The notes beneath the pieces were generated by a model, which was not told where the DNA came from, made no database searches, and was given only the letters and a program-made list of their open reading frames with translations. Below, in pieces: positions 8,776-17,516 of a stretch of 64,000 nt of DNA (position 1 is the first letter of the stretch; each line of letters opens with the position of its first letter). The stretch comes from Anderseniella sp963700895. GTDB lineage: Bacteria > Pseudomonadota > Alphaproteobacteria > Rhizobiales > Aestuariivirgaceae. A program made the position numbers and the translations under genes. Location: positions 62,001 to 126,000 of the forward strand of contig CAVOZI010000002.1 of assembly GCA_963700895.1 (NCBI GenBank), in the 5' to 3' direction.

Positions 8776-9722
8776 ATCTTGCGAAGATAGACCGTGCTGA
8801 TGAGATGATCGGTGCTCTTGCGCAATATGAGATCGGCCCGCTGCCGTGTTGGCAGCACGTTCTCGCGCAGGTTCACCAGGTTGACCGTTTCCCAGATGCG
8901 CGTGGCGGTCTGACGGGCCTCGACGTCGCTGAGTTTCGAGTAACGATGGAAATATGATTTCGGATCAGCGAACGCCGTCTTGCGGAACGAGAAGAACCGG
9001 TTCACATACCAGGTCTGCAAATCATTCTCGTCCGCATCGATGAATATCGAGAAGTCGAAATAGTCGGACACATAGGGTATGGCCTTGCCGTCACGCGGCG
9101 GCCTGCCCGTCTGCAGCACATTGAGCCCCTCTACAATCAGGATATCGGGCTGGTCGATGGTGATCTTCTTGCCCGGTTCTATATCGTAGGTAAGGTGGGA
9201 ATAGACTGGCGCCTCGACATCGCGCTTGCCGGCCTTGATGTCCGACAGGAACTTGAGCAGCACCGGCAGATCATAACTCTCCGGAAAACCCTTGCGGTTC
9301 ATCAGGCCTTCGCGCTCAAGCACTGCGTTGGGCAGCAGGAAACCGTCGGTTGGCAGCAAAGCCACCTTCGGGTGGTTGGGCCATCGAGCCAGAAGGCCGC
9401 GCAGGATACGCGCCGTGGTGCTCTTGCCGCCTGCCACGCTGCCCGCGATGCCAATGATGTAAGGCACCTTGTGGTTGTTTCCGCCAAGAAACTTCTGCGT
9501 CACCTTGAAGAGGTCCTGGCTGGCGGCAACATAAAGGTTCAGCAGCCGCGACATTGGCAGGTAGATGGCGATCACCTCATCCAGGTTGATCCGGTCATTG
9601 ACCCCACGCAGTTCCTCAACCTCTTCCGCAGACAGCGTCAATGGCGTGTCAGCCCGCAGCTTCGCCCACTCGGAGCGGGTGAAAACGCGGTACGGCGAAA
9701 GCTGTGCCGTTGTCTGATCCAT
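8772..9722 (-). CDS. coaA: Pantothenate kinase (type I)
   Basis: Phosphorylates pantothenate in the first and regulated step of coenzyme A synthesis. The Walker A loop GSVAGGKS is at residues 94-101. It is followed by LLPTDGFLLPN, NRKGFPESYD, YSHLTYDIEPG and DILIVEGLNVLQ, all typical of prokaryotic type I CoaA. From the ATG at 9722 the length is 316 residues, as expected; an upstream in-frame ATG at 9746 would start inside hisE. It is the last gene of the his cluster, 13 bases after hisE, so it is probably transcribed with it. Confidence 0.96.
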   Translation of the reverse strand: MDQTTAQLSPYRVFTRSEWAKLRADTPLTLSAEEVEELRGVNDRINLDEVIAIYLPMSRLLNLYVAASQDLFKVTQKFLGGNNHKVPYIIGIAGSVAGGKSTTARILRGLLARWPNHPKVALLPTDGFLLPNAVLEREGLMNRKGFPESYDLPVLLKFLSDIKAGKRDVEAPVYSHLTYDIEPGKKITIDQPDILIVEGLNVLQTGRPPRDGKAIPYVSDYFDFSIFIDADENDLQTWYVNRFFSFRKTAFADPKSYFHRYSKLSDVEARQTATRIWETVNLVNLRENVLPTRQRADLILRKSTDHLISTVYLRKI

Positions 9723-9735
9723 GGCAGTTCGCAGT

Positions 9736-10074
9736 TCAACCGGCATTGCGCGAGGCCTTCTCTTCAAGTCCGCTCTGCTCAAAACGGTTGGCAAGCTCAG
9801 CCATTACGTCATCCAGCCGGACACCGCCATCCCTGAGCACAACAAGCAGGTGGTAAAGTACATCAGCGGCCTCAGCCGTGACATGAATGCGGTCGCCCTC
9901 GGATGCGGCGAGAATCAGCTCGATTGCCTCTTCGCCGAATTTCTTCGCGCACTTGTCCGTGCCGGCGGCCAGCAGCCTGGCTGTGTAGGACTTGCTTTCA
10001 TCGGCCTGCATTGCGCGCTCCGCAATGATCGCCTCAAGGCGCAAGAGAACATCGGTGGTCTTCTCGTCAGACAT
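9736..10074 (-). CDS. hisE: Phosphoribosyl-ATP pyrophosphatase HisE
   Basis: Hydrolyses phosphoribosyl-ATP to phosphoribosyl-AMP, the second step of histidine synthesis. The 112-residue all-helical MazG-like protein has SYTARLLAAGTDKCAKKFGEEAIELILAA with the metal-binding acidic residues and EAADVLYHLLVVL. It is a stand-alone HisE, not fused to HisI; hisI is not in this window. It lies between hisF (23 bases upstream) and coaA. Confidence 0.96.
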   Translation of the reverse strand: MSDEKTTDVLLRLEAIIAERAMQADESKSYTARLLAAGTDKCAKKFGEEAIELILAASEGDRIHVTAEAADVLYHLLVVLRDGGVRLDDVMAELANRFEQSGLEEKASRNAG

Positions 10075-10097
10075 GCCCGTATCCTGGCAAATTCCGG

Positions 10098-10871
10098 TCA
10101 GGAAAGCCTGACCGGTACGCCTTGTTGTGCCATGAAATGCTTGGCTTCGGAAATGGTATGGGTTCCGAAGTGAAAAATCGAAGCGGCCAGAACAGCACTC
10201 GCGCCTGCCTTTTGAATACCGTCAACGAGGTGCTGCAGGTTGCCTACGCCGCCTGACGCGATCACCGGAACATCAACTGCTTCGGAAATGGCCCGGGTCA
10301 GCTCAATGTCGAAACCATCGCCCGTTCCGTCGCGATCCATCGAGGTTAGCAGGATCTCGCCAGCGCCGAGCCCAACAACCTTGCGGGCAAACTCTATTGC
10401 ATCGATGCCGGTGGGCTCCCTGCCGCCATGAGTGAAGATCTCCCAGCGCGGCTCTCCATCTTCGCTGTGGACACGCTTGGCATCAACAGCAACCACAATG
10501 CACTGTGAGCCGAACTTCGTCGCCGCTTCGCGGACAAAGTCCGGGTTCCTGACTGCAGCGGTGTTGATGGAAACCTTGTCCGCTCCGGCCAGCAACAGCT
10601 TGCGGATGTCTTCAAGCGTACGAACGCCGCCCCCTACGGTCAGCGGCATGAAGCATTGTTCCGCCGTCTGGCGAACAACATCAAGGATGATTGCCCGGTT
10701 CTCGTGGCTGGCTGTGATATCAAGAAAACAAAGCTCGTCGGCACCGGCCTCGTCATAGGCCTTGGCAATCTGCACCGGATCACCAGCATCGCGCAGATCA
10801 ACAAAGTTCACTCCCTTGACGACCCGGCCGTCTTTCACGTCGAGACACGGAATGATGCGGGCCTTAAGCAT
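10098..10871 (-). CDS. hisF: Imidazole glycerol phosphate synthase subunit HisF
   Basis: The cyclase subunit of IGP synthase. It uses ammonia delivered by HisH to convert PRFAR to IGP and AICAR, and the AICAR returns to purine synthesis, where PurH (58340-59920) consumes it. The 257 residues form a (beta/alpha)8 barrel with the catalytic Asp11 in IIPCLDVKDGRVVKG, plus TVGGGVRTLEDI, VVAVDAKR and VPVIASGGVGN. The frame extends upstream, but the ATG at 10871 starts the conserved MLKARIIPCLDV. The start overlaps the end of hisA by 8 bases. Confidence 0.97.
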   Translation of the reverse strand: MLKARIIPCLDVKDGRVVKGVNFVDLRDAGDPVQIAKAYDEAGADELCFLDITASHENRAIILDVVRQTAEQCFMPLTVGGGVRTLEDIRKLLLAGADKVSINTAAVRNPDFVREAATKFGSQCIVVAVDAKRVHSEDGEPRWEIFTHGGREPTGIDAIEFARKVVGLGAGEILLTSMDRDGTGDGFDIELTRAISEAVDVPVIASGGVGNLQHLVDGIQKAGASAVLAASIFHFGTHTISEAKHFMAQQGVPVRLS

Positions 10872-11601
10872 TGGAGGCTTCCTTGAGCATGGCGAGTGCG
10901 GCAGCGGTATCAATCCTGCCATCGTAGAGTGCTCGGCCCGAAATGGCTCCTTCGAGGATCCGGCAATCGGGTTGTCCCAGCCGCTCGATGTCAGCCATCG
11001 ACGCAAGTCCGCCGCTGGCGATCACGGGGATGGACGTGGCACGGGCCAGGTCAAGCGTCGAGTCAATGTTCAACCCGGCCAGTATGCCGTCGCGGTCGAT
11101 GTCGGTGTAGATGATTGCCGCCACGCCAGCATCCTCGAATCGTGACGCCAGTTCCTTCACTCCAAGCGTTGAACTTTCCGCCCAACCTTCGACGGCCACC
11201 TTGCCGGCCTTGGCGTCGATACCGACGGCAATGCGCCCGGGAAACAGCTTGCAGGCCTGCCGCACGAGAGCAGGGTCGCGAACGGCCAACGTACCGAGAA
11301 TCACCCGTGCGATACCCTTGCCAAGCCAGCTTTCGATGCCAGCGAGATCGCGGATGCCGCCGCCCAGCTGCACTGGCAGGGACACGGCTTCCAGAATTGC
11401 TTCGACGGCCTCGCCATTGACAGGCTTGCCGGCGAACGCGCCGTTGAGATCAACCAGATGGAGGTATTCAAAGCCCTGTTTTTCAAAGGCAAGCGCCTGG
11501 GCAGCCGGGTTGTCGGAGAACACGGTTGCCTCGTTCATGTCGCCCAGCTTCAGGCGCACGCACTGGCCATCCTTCAGGTCGATTGCCGGAAACAGGATCA
11601 T
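10864..11601 (-). CDS. hisA: ProFAR isomerase HisA
   Basis: Isomerises ProFAR to PRFAR, upstream of HisF/HisH. The 245-residue barrel starts MILFPAIDLKDGQCVRL with Asp8, has LGGGIRDL and the second catalytic Asp region YTDIDRDG, and ends with SGRALYDG. Two starts compete. A GTG at 11619 overlaps the hisH stop (GTGA). The ATG at 11601 is preceded by AAGGA at an ideal distance and matches the family N-terminus, so I prefer it. hisF overlaps its 3' end. Confidence 0.96.
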   Translation of the reverse strand: MILFPAIDLKDGQCVRLKLGDMNEATVFSDNPAAQALAFEKQGFEYLHLVDLNGAFAGKPVNGEAVEAILEAVSLPVQLGGGIRDLAGIESWLGKGIARVILGTLAVRDPALVRQACKLFPGRIAVGIDAKAGKVAVEGWAESSTLGVKELASRFEDAGVAAIIYTDIDRDGILAGLNIDSTLDLARATSIPVIASGGLASMADIERLGQPDCRILEGAISGRALYDGRIDTAAALAMLKEASNA

Positions 11602-11615
11602 TGATTGCAAGTCCT

Positions 11616-12266
11616 TCACGGCGCCCAGTTCAGAAAATTGGAAATCAGCGCCAGCCCAAGCGCCTGGCTTTTCTCCGGATGAAACTGGGTGCCTGCCATG
11701 TTGTCGCGTGCAACCATTGCCGTAATCGCCTCACCATAGGCGGCGGTTGCCACCACATCCTCCCGCTTCTCAGCCTTGAGGTGATAGGAGTGTACGAAAT
11801 AGGCATGCTGACCGTCGGGGCCTGTGTCGATGCCAGCAAGAAGTGGATGCGGCCGCACCACGTCCAGCGTGTTCCAGCCCATGTGCGGGATCTTCAGATC
11901 GGAGGAGTCAACCTCGATGCGCACCACGTCGCCGTGGATCCAGCCAAAGCCGGCCGTTTCCCCATGTTCGAGTCCGCGCGTCGCCATCAACTGCATGCCG
12001 ACACAGATGCCGAGGAAAGGTTTGGCCTTTGCCTGACAATGTTCTTCAAGCGCCTGCCACATGCCATCAATGGCGACAAGACCGTCGTGGCAATCCCTAT
12101 AGGCGCCGACACCCGGCAACACCACACGGTCTGCCGAGGCAACCTGTTCAGGCCGGGAGACAAGATCGATACGCGCCGAAAGGCCGGCTGTTCGAGCGGC
12201 GCGCTCAAACGATTTCTGCGCAGAGCGGAGATTGCCGGACCCATAGTCAATGATTGCAACTTGCAT
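11616..12266 (-). CDS. hisH: Imidazole glycerol phosphate synthase subunit HisH
   Basis: The glutaminase subunit that supplies ammonia to HisF. In 216 residues it shows the class I amidotransferase start AIIDYGSGNLRS, the oxyanion segment PGVGAY, the nucleophile Cys88 in LGICVGMQLM, and the His196/Glu198 pair in GTQFHPEKSQ. The ATG at 12266 gives the conserved start and lies just after the DUF2628 stop (12275-12277). Confidence 0.97.
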   Translation of the reverse strand: MQVAIIDYGSGNLRSAQKSFERAARTAGLSARIDLVSRPEQVASADRVVLPGVGAYRDCHDGLVAIDGMWQALEEHCQAKAKPFLGICVGMQLMATRGLEHGETAGFGWIHGDVVRIEVDSSDLKIPHMGWNTLDVVRPHPLLAGIDTGPDGQHAYFVHSYHLKAEKREDVVATAAYGEAITAMVARDNMAGTQFHPEKSQALGLALISNFLNWAP

Positions 12267-12274
12267 GGCGCGGC

Positions 12275-12667
12275 TCAGCCAGCCTCGCCATGAGCGCGGT
12301 CTGCGAACAGGCGCCACGCGGCCTCCTCGCCACCGTTGGCCGCAATATCGGCGACTTCCTGGTAGCCGCGGCGTGACAGTACCTTGCGGCAGAGATTATT
12401 GCCTTCCAGCCCCATGTAGAGGTTGACCAGCAAGCCAAGCCACGTGCCGAGGCCATCGGGAAAACCGGCAGCATATCCGGCGCCCGCCAAACCGGCCACC
12501 GCGATCACGTATCCCGCCAGCGCCCACCACATCCTGTGCCAGATCAGCCAGAAGAAGGGGACGAGGAATGCAGGCCAGCTGAACCCGTCCTTGACGAACA
12601 CGAACCCGTTGCCGGTACCGTCGTCGCGCAGGAACTCGGGCTTGCGGTGCGCAGTGTAGATCAGCAT
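12275..12667 (-). CDS. DUF2628 membrane protein within the his operon
   Basis: A 130-residue protein with an N-terminal soluble part (MLIYTAHRKPEFL, VFVKDGFSWPAFLVPFFWLIWHRMWW) and two hydrophobic helices at about 33-68 and 74-88, then a soluble tail. It matches the DUF2628 family. Function is unknown. It lies 4 bases after hisB and 8 bases before hisH, so it is almost certainly co-transcribed with histidine genes, but none of its features suggests a catalytic role in the pathway. Confidence 0.85.
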   Translation of the reverse strand: MLIYTAHRKPEFLRDDGTGNGFVFVKDGFSWPAFLVPFFWLIWHRMWWALAGYVIAVAGLAGAGYAAGFPDGLGTWLGLLVNLYMGLEGNNLCRKVLSRRGYQEVADIAANGGEEAAWRLFADRAHGEAG

Positions 12668-12671
12668 GGGT

Positions 12672-13286
12672 TCAGTCCTTGCCGCTCAGCGTTCCCTTGG
12701 TGGACGGTATGGCATCAGGCATGCGCGGATCGATCTCGATGCAATCCCGCAAGGCGCGAGCCACGGCCTTGAAGCAACTTTCGGCGATGTGGTGATTGTT
12801 GACACCGTAAAGAGTCTCCACATGCAAGGTGATGCCGGCATTCATCGCCAGCGCCTGGAAGAACTCGCGAAACAGCTCTGTATCCATGTCGCCGATCTTC
12901 GGCGCGCTGAATTCGGTCCGCCAGACGAGAAAAGGCCGGCCGGAGACGTCGATGGCGGCGCGCGTCAGCGCTTCGTCCATGGGCAGGTAGCAATGGCCAT
13001 AGCGGCGGATGCCCTTGCGGTCACCCAACGCCTGGGAGATCGCCTGGCCAAGCGCAATACCGGTGTCTTCAGTGGTGTGATGCATGTCGATATGCAGGTC
13101 GCCCACCGTCCTGATTTGCATGTCGATCAGCGAGTGACGCGCCAGCTGATCCAGCATATGGTCGAGAAAACCAACGCCGGTGGAGATGGTGCGCGCACCT
13201 GTTCCGTCCAGCTTCACTTCAACCGATATGTCGGTCTCATTGGTCTTGCGAGTGACGACAGCTTTTCTCATGCTGCTGGGTTCCAT
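12672..13286 (-). CDS. hisB: Imidazoleglycerol-phosphate dehydratase HisB
   Basis: Dehydrates IGP to imidazole acetol-phosphate. It is the monofunctional form (204 residues) without the phosphatase domain of the enterobacterial protein. The manganese-binding duplicated motifs HHTTED (69-74) and HHIAES (165-170) are intact, as is VGFLDHMLDQLARHS. It is the first gene of the minus-strand run hisB-DUF2628-hisH-hisA-hisF-hisE-coaA and diverges from hslV across 144 bases, where the operon promoter should lie. Confidence 0.97.
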   Translation of the reverse strand: MEPSSMRKAVVTRKTNETDISVEVKLDGTGARTISTGVGFLDHMLDQLARHSLIDMQIRTVGDLHIDMHHTTEDTGIALGQAISQALGDRKGIRRYGHCYLPMDEALTRAAIDVSGRPFLVWRTEFSAPKIGDMDTELFREFFQALAMNAGITLHVETLYGVNNHHIAESCFKAVARALRDCIEIDPRMPDAIPSTKGTLSGKD

Positions 13287-13357
13287 CCATTCACGCCTGG
13301 TGAAGGGTGACTTTTAGCAGGCATCGGCGCTGGTGCAAGGCCCGATCCCCTGCTTGA

Positions 13358-13365
13358 TTAACCAT
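13358..13365 (+). promoter_or_regulatory. CtrA half-site-like octamer TTAACCAT in the hisB-hslV gap
   Basis: The octamer TTAACCAT, a known CtrA half-site form, occurs once in the divergent gap between hisB and hslV. The next TTAA is 12 bases away, not 7, so the full CtrA box is not met. The octamer overlaps a CTTG that could be part of a -35 element for hslV. I list it only as a possible site. Confidence 0.25.
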
Positions 13366-13430
13366 GGGGTCTTTTAATCTCCAGCCTCAGACCCCAACTG
13401 ACTTTGCGCAACCGCACGACCGGAGGATGA

Positions 13431-13988
13431 ATGACCGGAAACAACAGCGAGCTCATCTGGCACGGCACCACCATCGTGACCGTGCGCAAGGGCAAGACCG
13501 TCGTGGTGGCAGGCGACGGGCAGGTCAGCTTGTCCAACACCGTCATCAAGGGTAATGCGCGCAAGGTTCGGCCGTTGGGCAAGGGCGAGGTGATTGCCGG
13601 CTTTGCCGGGGCAACTGCCGATGCCATGACGCTGTTCGAACGGCTGGAAGCCAAGCTTGAACAGTATCCAGCCCAGCTTACCCGGGCTTGCGTCGAGCTG
13701 GCGAAGGACTGGCGCACGGATCGCTACCTGCGCCGGCTGGAAGCGATGATGATCGTTGCAGACCGGTCAACCAGCCTCGTGCTGACCGGCAACGGCGATG
13801 TGCTGGAACCTGAAAACGGCATCATTGCCATTGGTTCAGGCGGCAATTATGCACTGGCTGCGGCCCGCGCCCTGGCTGATTCAGACCTCGATGCTGAAGC
13901 CATTGCCCGCAAGGCAATGAAGATCGCCGCCGAAATCTGCGTCTATACCAACGATAATGTAACCCTTGAGAAGCTGGACGCCGAGTAG
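13431..13988 (+). CDS. hslV: ATP-dependent protease subunit HslV (ClpQ)
   Basis: The peptidase ring of the HslUV proteasome-like protease. The 185-residue protein has a short leader and the N-terminal nucleophile Thr13 in HGTTIVTVRKG, exposed by processing, then VVAGDGQVS, KVRPLGKGEVIAGFAGATADA and GNGDVLEPENGIIAIGSGG. A strong GGAGG ribosome-binding site lies 6 bases before the ATG. hslU follows on the same strand. A CTTG element at 13353-13356 is near the right distance for a heat-shock promoter, but I could not find a convincing -10 partner. Confidence 0.97.
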   Translation: MTGNNSELIWHGTTIVTVRKGKTVVVAGDGQVSLSNTVIKGNARKVRPLGKGEVIAGFAGATADAMTLFERLEAKLEQYPAQLTRACVELAKDWRTDRYLRRLEAMMIVADRSTSLVLTGNGDVLEPENGIIAIGSGGNYALAAARALADSDLDAEAIARKAMKIAAEICVYTNDNVTLEKLDAE

Positions 13989-14017
13989 CGCGCGGACAGC
14001 ATTACGTGAGCCATTCA

Positions 14018-15325
14018 ATGACCGATTTTTCCCCGCGCGAGATCGTTTCGGAACTCGACCGCCACATCGTTGGCCAGAAGGATGCCAAGCGGATGGTAGC
14101 CATTGCGCTGCGCAACCGCTGGCGGCGCAAGCAGCTGGATCCCGACTTGCGTGACGAAGTGATGCCAAAAAACATCCTGATGATCGGCCCGACCGGGGTA
14201 GGCAAGACAGAGATCGCCCGCCGGCTCGCCAAGCTGGCCAACGCTCCGTTCATCAAGGTTGAAGCCACCAAGTTCACCGAAGTGGGGTACGTGGGGCGCG
14301 ACGTCGAGCAGATCATCCGGGACCTGGTGGAAATCGGCATCGGGCTTGCCCGCGAAGCCCGTCGCGAGCAGGTGAAGGCGCTGGCGCAGGCCAATGCGGA
14401 GAACCGGGTGCTCGATGCCTTGGTGGGTGCGGGCGCATCAAAGACGACACGCGATTCGTTCCGCTCAAAACTTCGCAACGGCGAACTGGACGACAAGGAG
14501 ATCGAGATCGAGGTCGTTGATACCGGCGGCGGGATGCCAACCATGGACATACCGGGCATGCACGGATCCTCCGTTGGAATGATCAATCTGTCGGACATGC
14601 TGGGCAAGGCTTTCGGCCAGCGCACAAAGACGCGCCGGATGACGGTCAGCGAAAGTCACAATCTGCTGCTTCCGGAAGAATCAGACAAGCTGATCGACCA
14701 GGAGCAGATCGTCGCCGAGGCAATTGCCAGCGTCGAGAACAACGGCATCGTCTTCCTCGACGAAATCGACAAGGTGACAGCTCGCGCGGAACGGCAAGGC
14801 GCAGACGTGAGCCGGGAAGGCGTGCAGCGGGACCTGTTGCCGCTTATCGAAGGCACCACGGTATCGACCAAGTACGGCGCCGTGAAAACCGACCATATCT
14901 TGTTCATTGCGTCGGGCGCATTCCATGTTGCAAAGCCGTCCGACCTGTTGCCCGAACTGCAGGGTCGGCTGCCCATCCGCGTCGAGCTCAAGGCGCTGAC
15001 ACGGGACGACTTCAAGCGCATCCTCATCGAACCGCAGGCCAGCCTGGTAAAGCAGTATGTAGCCCTGCTGGCCACCGAGAATCTCAAGCTCGAGGTTACC
15101 GAGGATGGCATCGACGCGTTGGCCAACATTGCCGCTGAAGTAAACGCATCAGTCGAGAACATCGGTGCGCGCCGGCTTCACACCATCATGGAACGCGTGC
15201 TTGAAGATGCCAGCTTCAACGCCACCGACAGGGCTGGTCAGACTGTCGTGCTGGATCGCCAGTTCGTCGAAGACAATATCGGTGACCTTGCACGCAACAC
15301 CGACCTGTCGAAATTCATTCTGTAG
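14018..15325 (+). CDS. hslU: ATP-dependent protease ATPase subunit HslU (ClpY)
   Basis: The AAA+ unfoldase that feeds substrates to HslV. From the ATG at 14018 it is 435 residues and begins with the conserved MTDFSPREIVSELDRHIVGQ. A GTG at 14006 would add four residues. Walker A GPTGVGKT is at 57-64, Walker B at VFLDEIDKV, and the C-terminal tail NTDLSKFIL is the segment that docks into HslV. Its last 11 bases overlap the end of the convergent HTH gene. Confidence 0.97.
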   Translation: MTDFSPREIVSELDRHIVGQKDAKRMVAIALRNRWRRKQLDPDLRDEVMPKNILMIGPTGVGKTEIARRLAKLANAPFIKVEATKFTEVGYVGRDVEQIIRDLVEIGIGLAREARREQVKALAQANAENRVLDALVGAGASKTTRDSFRSKLRNGELDDKEIEIEVVDTGGGMPTMDIPGMHGSSVGMINLSDMLGKAFGQRTKTRRMTVSESHNLLLPEESDKLIDQEQIVAEAIASVENNGIVFLDEIDKVTARAERQGADVSREGVQRDLLPLIEGTTVSTKYGAVKTDHILFIASGAFHVAKPSDLLPELQGRLPIRVELKALTRDDFKRILIEPQASLVKQYVALLATENLKLEVTEDGIDALANIAAEVNASVENIGARRLHTIMERVLEDASFNATDRAGQTVVLDRQFVEDNIGDLARNTDLSKFIL

Positions 15326-15686
15326 CCTCGGGTTCGTATGCGCCAAGCAGCGCCAGATGCCGGTCGATTTCCGTGTCATCCATGTCAGATATCCGCTCGG
15401 CAAGCCGGTTGGCCAATTCGGTGGCTTTCGGCGACAGACCCGATGTGTCGACCACGACACGCGGGTGGGATATGCGTGCCAGCCGGGTGATTTCTTCCGC
15501 CTCGTCCCAGATCACGTTGAAATAGGCGATGATCCTTTGCACCAGGTACCAGCTCGGCAGCCCACGGTGGCCATGTTCGAGGGCTGAGAGATAGGCCGGC
15601 GTCACGCCAATGGCGGCTGCCATGTCTTTCATGCTGACCCGGTGTTGCTTTCGCAGTTCGCGGATCTTCAGCCCGAAAGGCGTCAT
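15315..15686 (-). CDS. XRE-family helix-turn-helix regulator
   Basis: A 123-residue DNA-binding protein. Residues about 5-60 form a Cro/C1-type helix-turn-helix (LKIRELRKQHRVSMKDMAAAIGVTPAYLSALEHGHRG). A C-terminal helical part contains ISHPRVVVDTSGLSPKATELANRLAERI. It is the last gene of the minus-strand row timA-mltA-smr-HTH. Its ATG overlaps the Smr stop by 4 bases, implying translational coupling. Its target is unknown; it may regulate its own operon. Confidence 0.85.
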   Translation of the reverse strand: MTPFGLKIRELRKQHRVSMKDMAAAIGVTPAYLSALEHGHRGLPSWYLVQRIIAYFNVIWDEAEEITRLARISHPRVVVDTSGLSPKATELANRLAERISDMDDTEIDRHLALLGAYEPEATE

Positions 15687-16315
15687 GTGCGGCCCTCCTT
15701 CCGGCGCAAGCGCAAGTAAAACGCACCGCCGCCGCCGTGGCGGGGATGAGCTGGCTGGAAGCCAATCACATGACGGGCGAAGTCGCGCTCATGCAGCCAT
15801 TGTGACAATTCGGCACGCAGTATGCCCTGGCGCTCCGGCGCGTGATAAACCTCGGCTGAATGGAGAGTATGCCGGGCGAAGGGCGAGGCACCCTTGCCGG
15901 TGATCACCAGAACTGTGCGGCGGCCAAGATCACGGGACGCCTCGATGAAATGCAAAAGCGCCGGTCGAGCACGGGCCACGCTCATGCCGTGCAGATCGAT
16001 GCGACCGTCGATCTCGACATTTCCACGCGACAACTTCTGGGTTTCCCGGCGGTTCAGCCCGGCAATCGCCGGAGGGCGCGGCGGTGCCGGTTTCACTGCC
16101 TGGATTGCCATTGCCGCTGTCCGGCTAGCTGCACTGACGGGCAGGTTCGCAGGCGAGTCATTGTGGCTGGCGCTCGCTGCGAGATGGTCCTCCAGCCGCG
16201 ATGGTCTTTGCGGATGCAGCGGCGAAACCGTCTCGGTTACCTGATGCCAGACGGCAAGTTCGTCCTTGCGAAGCAGGCGTGCCTTGCGCGGCGGCTCTGC
16301 GCTGCGCTTTTTCAC
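15683..16315 (-). CDS. Smr-domain protein
   Basis: A 210-residue protein with a low-complexity Pro/Ala-rich N-terminal half and a C-terminal Smr (small MutS-related) domain with the hallmark IDLHGMSVARA, TVLVITGKG and HPRHGGGGAFYLRLRR motifs. Smr domains bind nucleic acid and are often nucleases; several act in mRNA or ribosome quality control. Which role applies here is not evident. Start and stop both overlap neighbours by 4 bases (mltA upstream, HTH gene downstream). Confidence 0.9.
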   Translation of the reverse strand: MKKRSAEPPRKARLLRKDELAVWHQVTETVSPLHPQRPSRLEDHLAASASHNDSPANLPVSAASRTAAMAIQAVKPAPPRPPAIAGLNRRETQKLSRGNVEIDGRIDLHGMSVARARPALLHFIEASRDLGRRTVLVITGKGASPFARHTLHSAEVYHAPERQGILRAELSQWLHERDFARHVIGFQPAHPRHGGGGAFYLRLRRKEGRT

Positions 16316-17508
16316 GGCTTGCCGCGCCCTGCAAGCTGCCGGGCCAGGGAAACCGGCAGAATGGCGATCATCTCACCCGTCTGGTCCAGCTTGCCCGCGC
16401 CTGCGCCTGCTTCATCGCCGGTACCGAAGAAGATATCGCCACGCTGCGGTCCGCGAATGGCGGAACCCGTATCCTGGATGACCATGAGCCGGTTGAACGG
16501 CTTCAGCGAGCCGCCCTGATGTATTCGGGTGGATACCCATACCGGCACTCCCAGCGACCAGAAGCCGCGGTCCGCCGCCAGTGAGCGGAAGGGCGTCAGC
16601 GGCAGTTTCTGCGCGCCGACAGGTCCGAGTGACGGGTCAATACCTTCCAGCTTCCGGAAGAATACATAGGACCTGTTCTGCCACATCAGCTGGCGGGCCT
16701 GTTCCGGGTGGGCATCCAGCCAGGCACGCAAGGCCTGCATGGACATTCCCTCGCGGGTCATCTCACCCCGGTCGATCAGGACCTTGCCTATCGATGTGTA
16801 GGGCAAGCCCGACTTGGCGGCATAGGCAAGGCGGATGGCTGAACCATCCGGCAGGCGGACCCGGCCGGAGCCTTGAACCTGCATGAAAAACAGGTCCGCC
16901 CATGACTTCAGCCAGACAAGCTCGAGGCCGCGCCCGGCGAGTATGCCCTGCTCAATTTCCTGACGCGTGAAGTAGGGTTGAGGCTTGCCATTCACCACCC
17001 GGCCATAGGCAAGACCAAGCCGGTCTGCCGACGCCTTTTCCAGCGTAACGAGGTCTTCGGGCCGGGCAAGGACTGGCACCGGAAACTGTGCTGACTGTTT
17101 GATATCGCCAGACACCTCAGGCTCGAAATAGCCAGTGAAGTGACCATCGGATGTTGCAAGCCGGACCGGTATGAAATTGGTTTCGAAGAAGGTGCGGGCC
17201 GCTTCCTGTGTGTTGCCCGGGACAGTGCCTGCAAGGCGGCAAGCCTCCAGCCAGTCCTGCTGCCGGCCCGACAGGCGCGCTGGCCGGTTGAAACCCGTGC
17301 CTGTGGTTGTCAGTTCACTGCAGGCTGTGACGAAAACGTCGAGGGCAGCGGCGTGATCATCGTCATGCCAGCCTCGGATTTCGCTGAAGCTCGTAGCCTG
17401 CAACTTCATGCTTGCGCGTGCCCCGTCTGCTAGAATGGTTGCGCACGACATAAAGCCCGCCACGCAGCCAGTTGCAATGGCGAGACTGCGCGCACCCAAC
17501 AGGCCCAT
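16312..17508 (-). CDS. mltA: Membrane-bound lytic murein transglycosylase A
   Basis: Cleaves peptidoglycan glycan strands to 1,6-anhydromuropeptides during wall growth and division. The 398-residue protein has an N-terminal hydrophobic signal region (GLLGARSLAIATGCVAGF) and then the MltA barrel (ARTFFETNFIPVRL, GHFTGYFEPEVSG, GLELVWLKSWADLFFMQVQGSGRV). The C-terminal 3D domain carries the catalytic aspartate region IQDTGSAIRGPQRGDIFFG. It lies 8 bases after timA and overlaps the Smr gene by 4 bases. Confidence 0.95.
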   Translation of the reverse strand: MGLLGARSLAIATGCVAGFMSCATILADGARASMKLQATSFSEIRGWHDDDHAAALDVFVTACSELTTTGTGFNRPARLSGRQQDWLEACRLAGTVPGNTQEAARTFFETNFIPVRLATSDGHFTGYFEPEVSGDIKQSAQFPVPVLARPEDLVTLEKASADRLGLAYGRVVNGKPQPYFTRQEIEQGILAGRGLELVWLKSWADLFFMQVQGSGRVRLPDGSAIRLAYAAKSGLPYTSIGKVLIDRGEMTREGMSMQALRAWLDAHPEQARQLMWQNRSYVFFRKLEGIDPSLGPVGAQKLPLTPFRSLAADRGFWSLGVPVWVSTRIHQGGSLKPFNRLMVIQDTGSAIRGPQRGDIFFGTGDEAGAGAGKLDQTGEMIAILPVSLARQLAGRGKP

Positions 17509-17516
17509 GATGCTGG

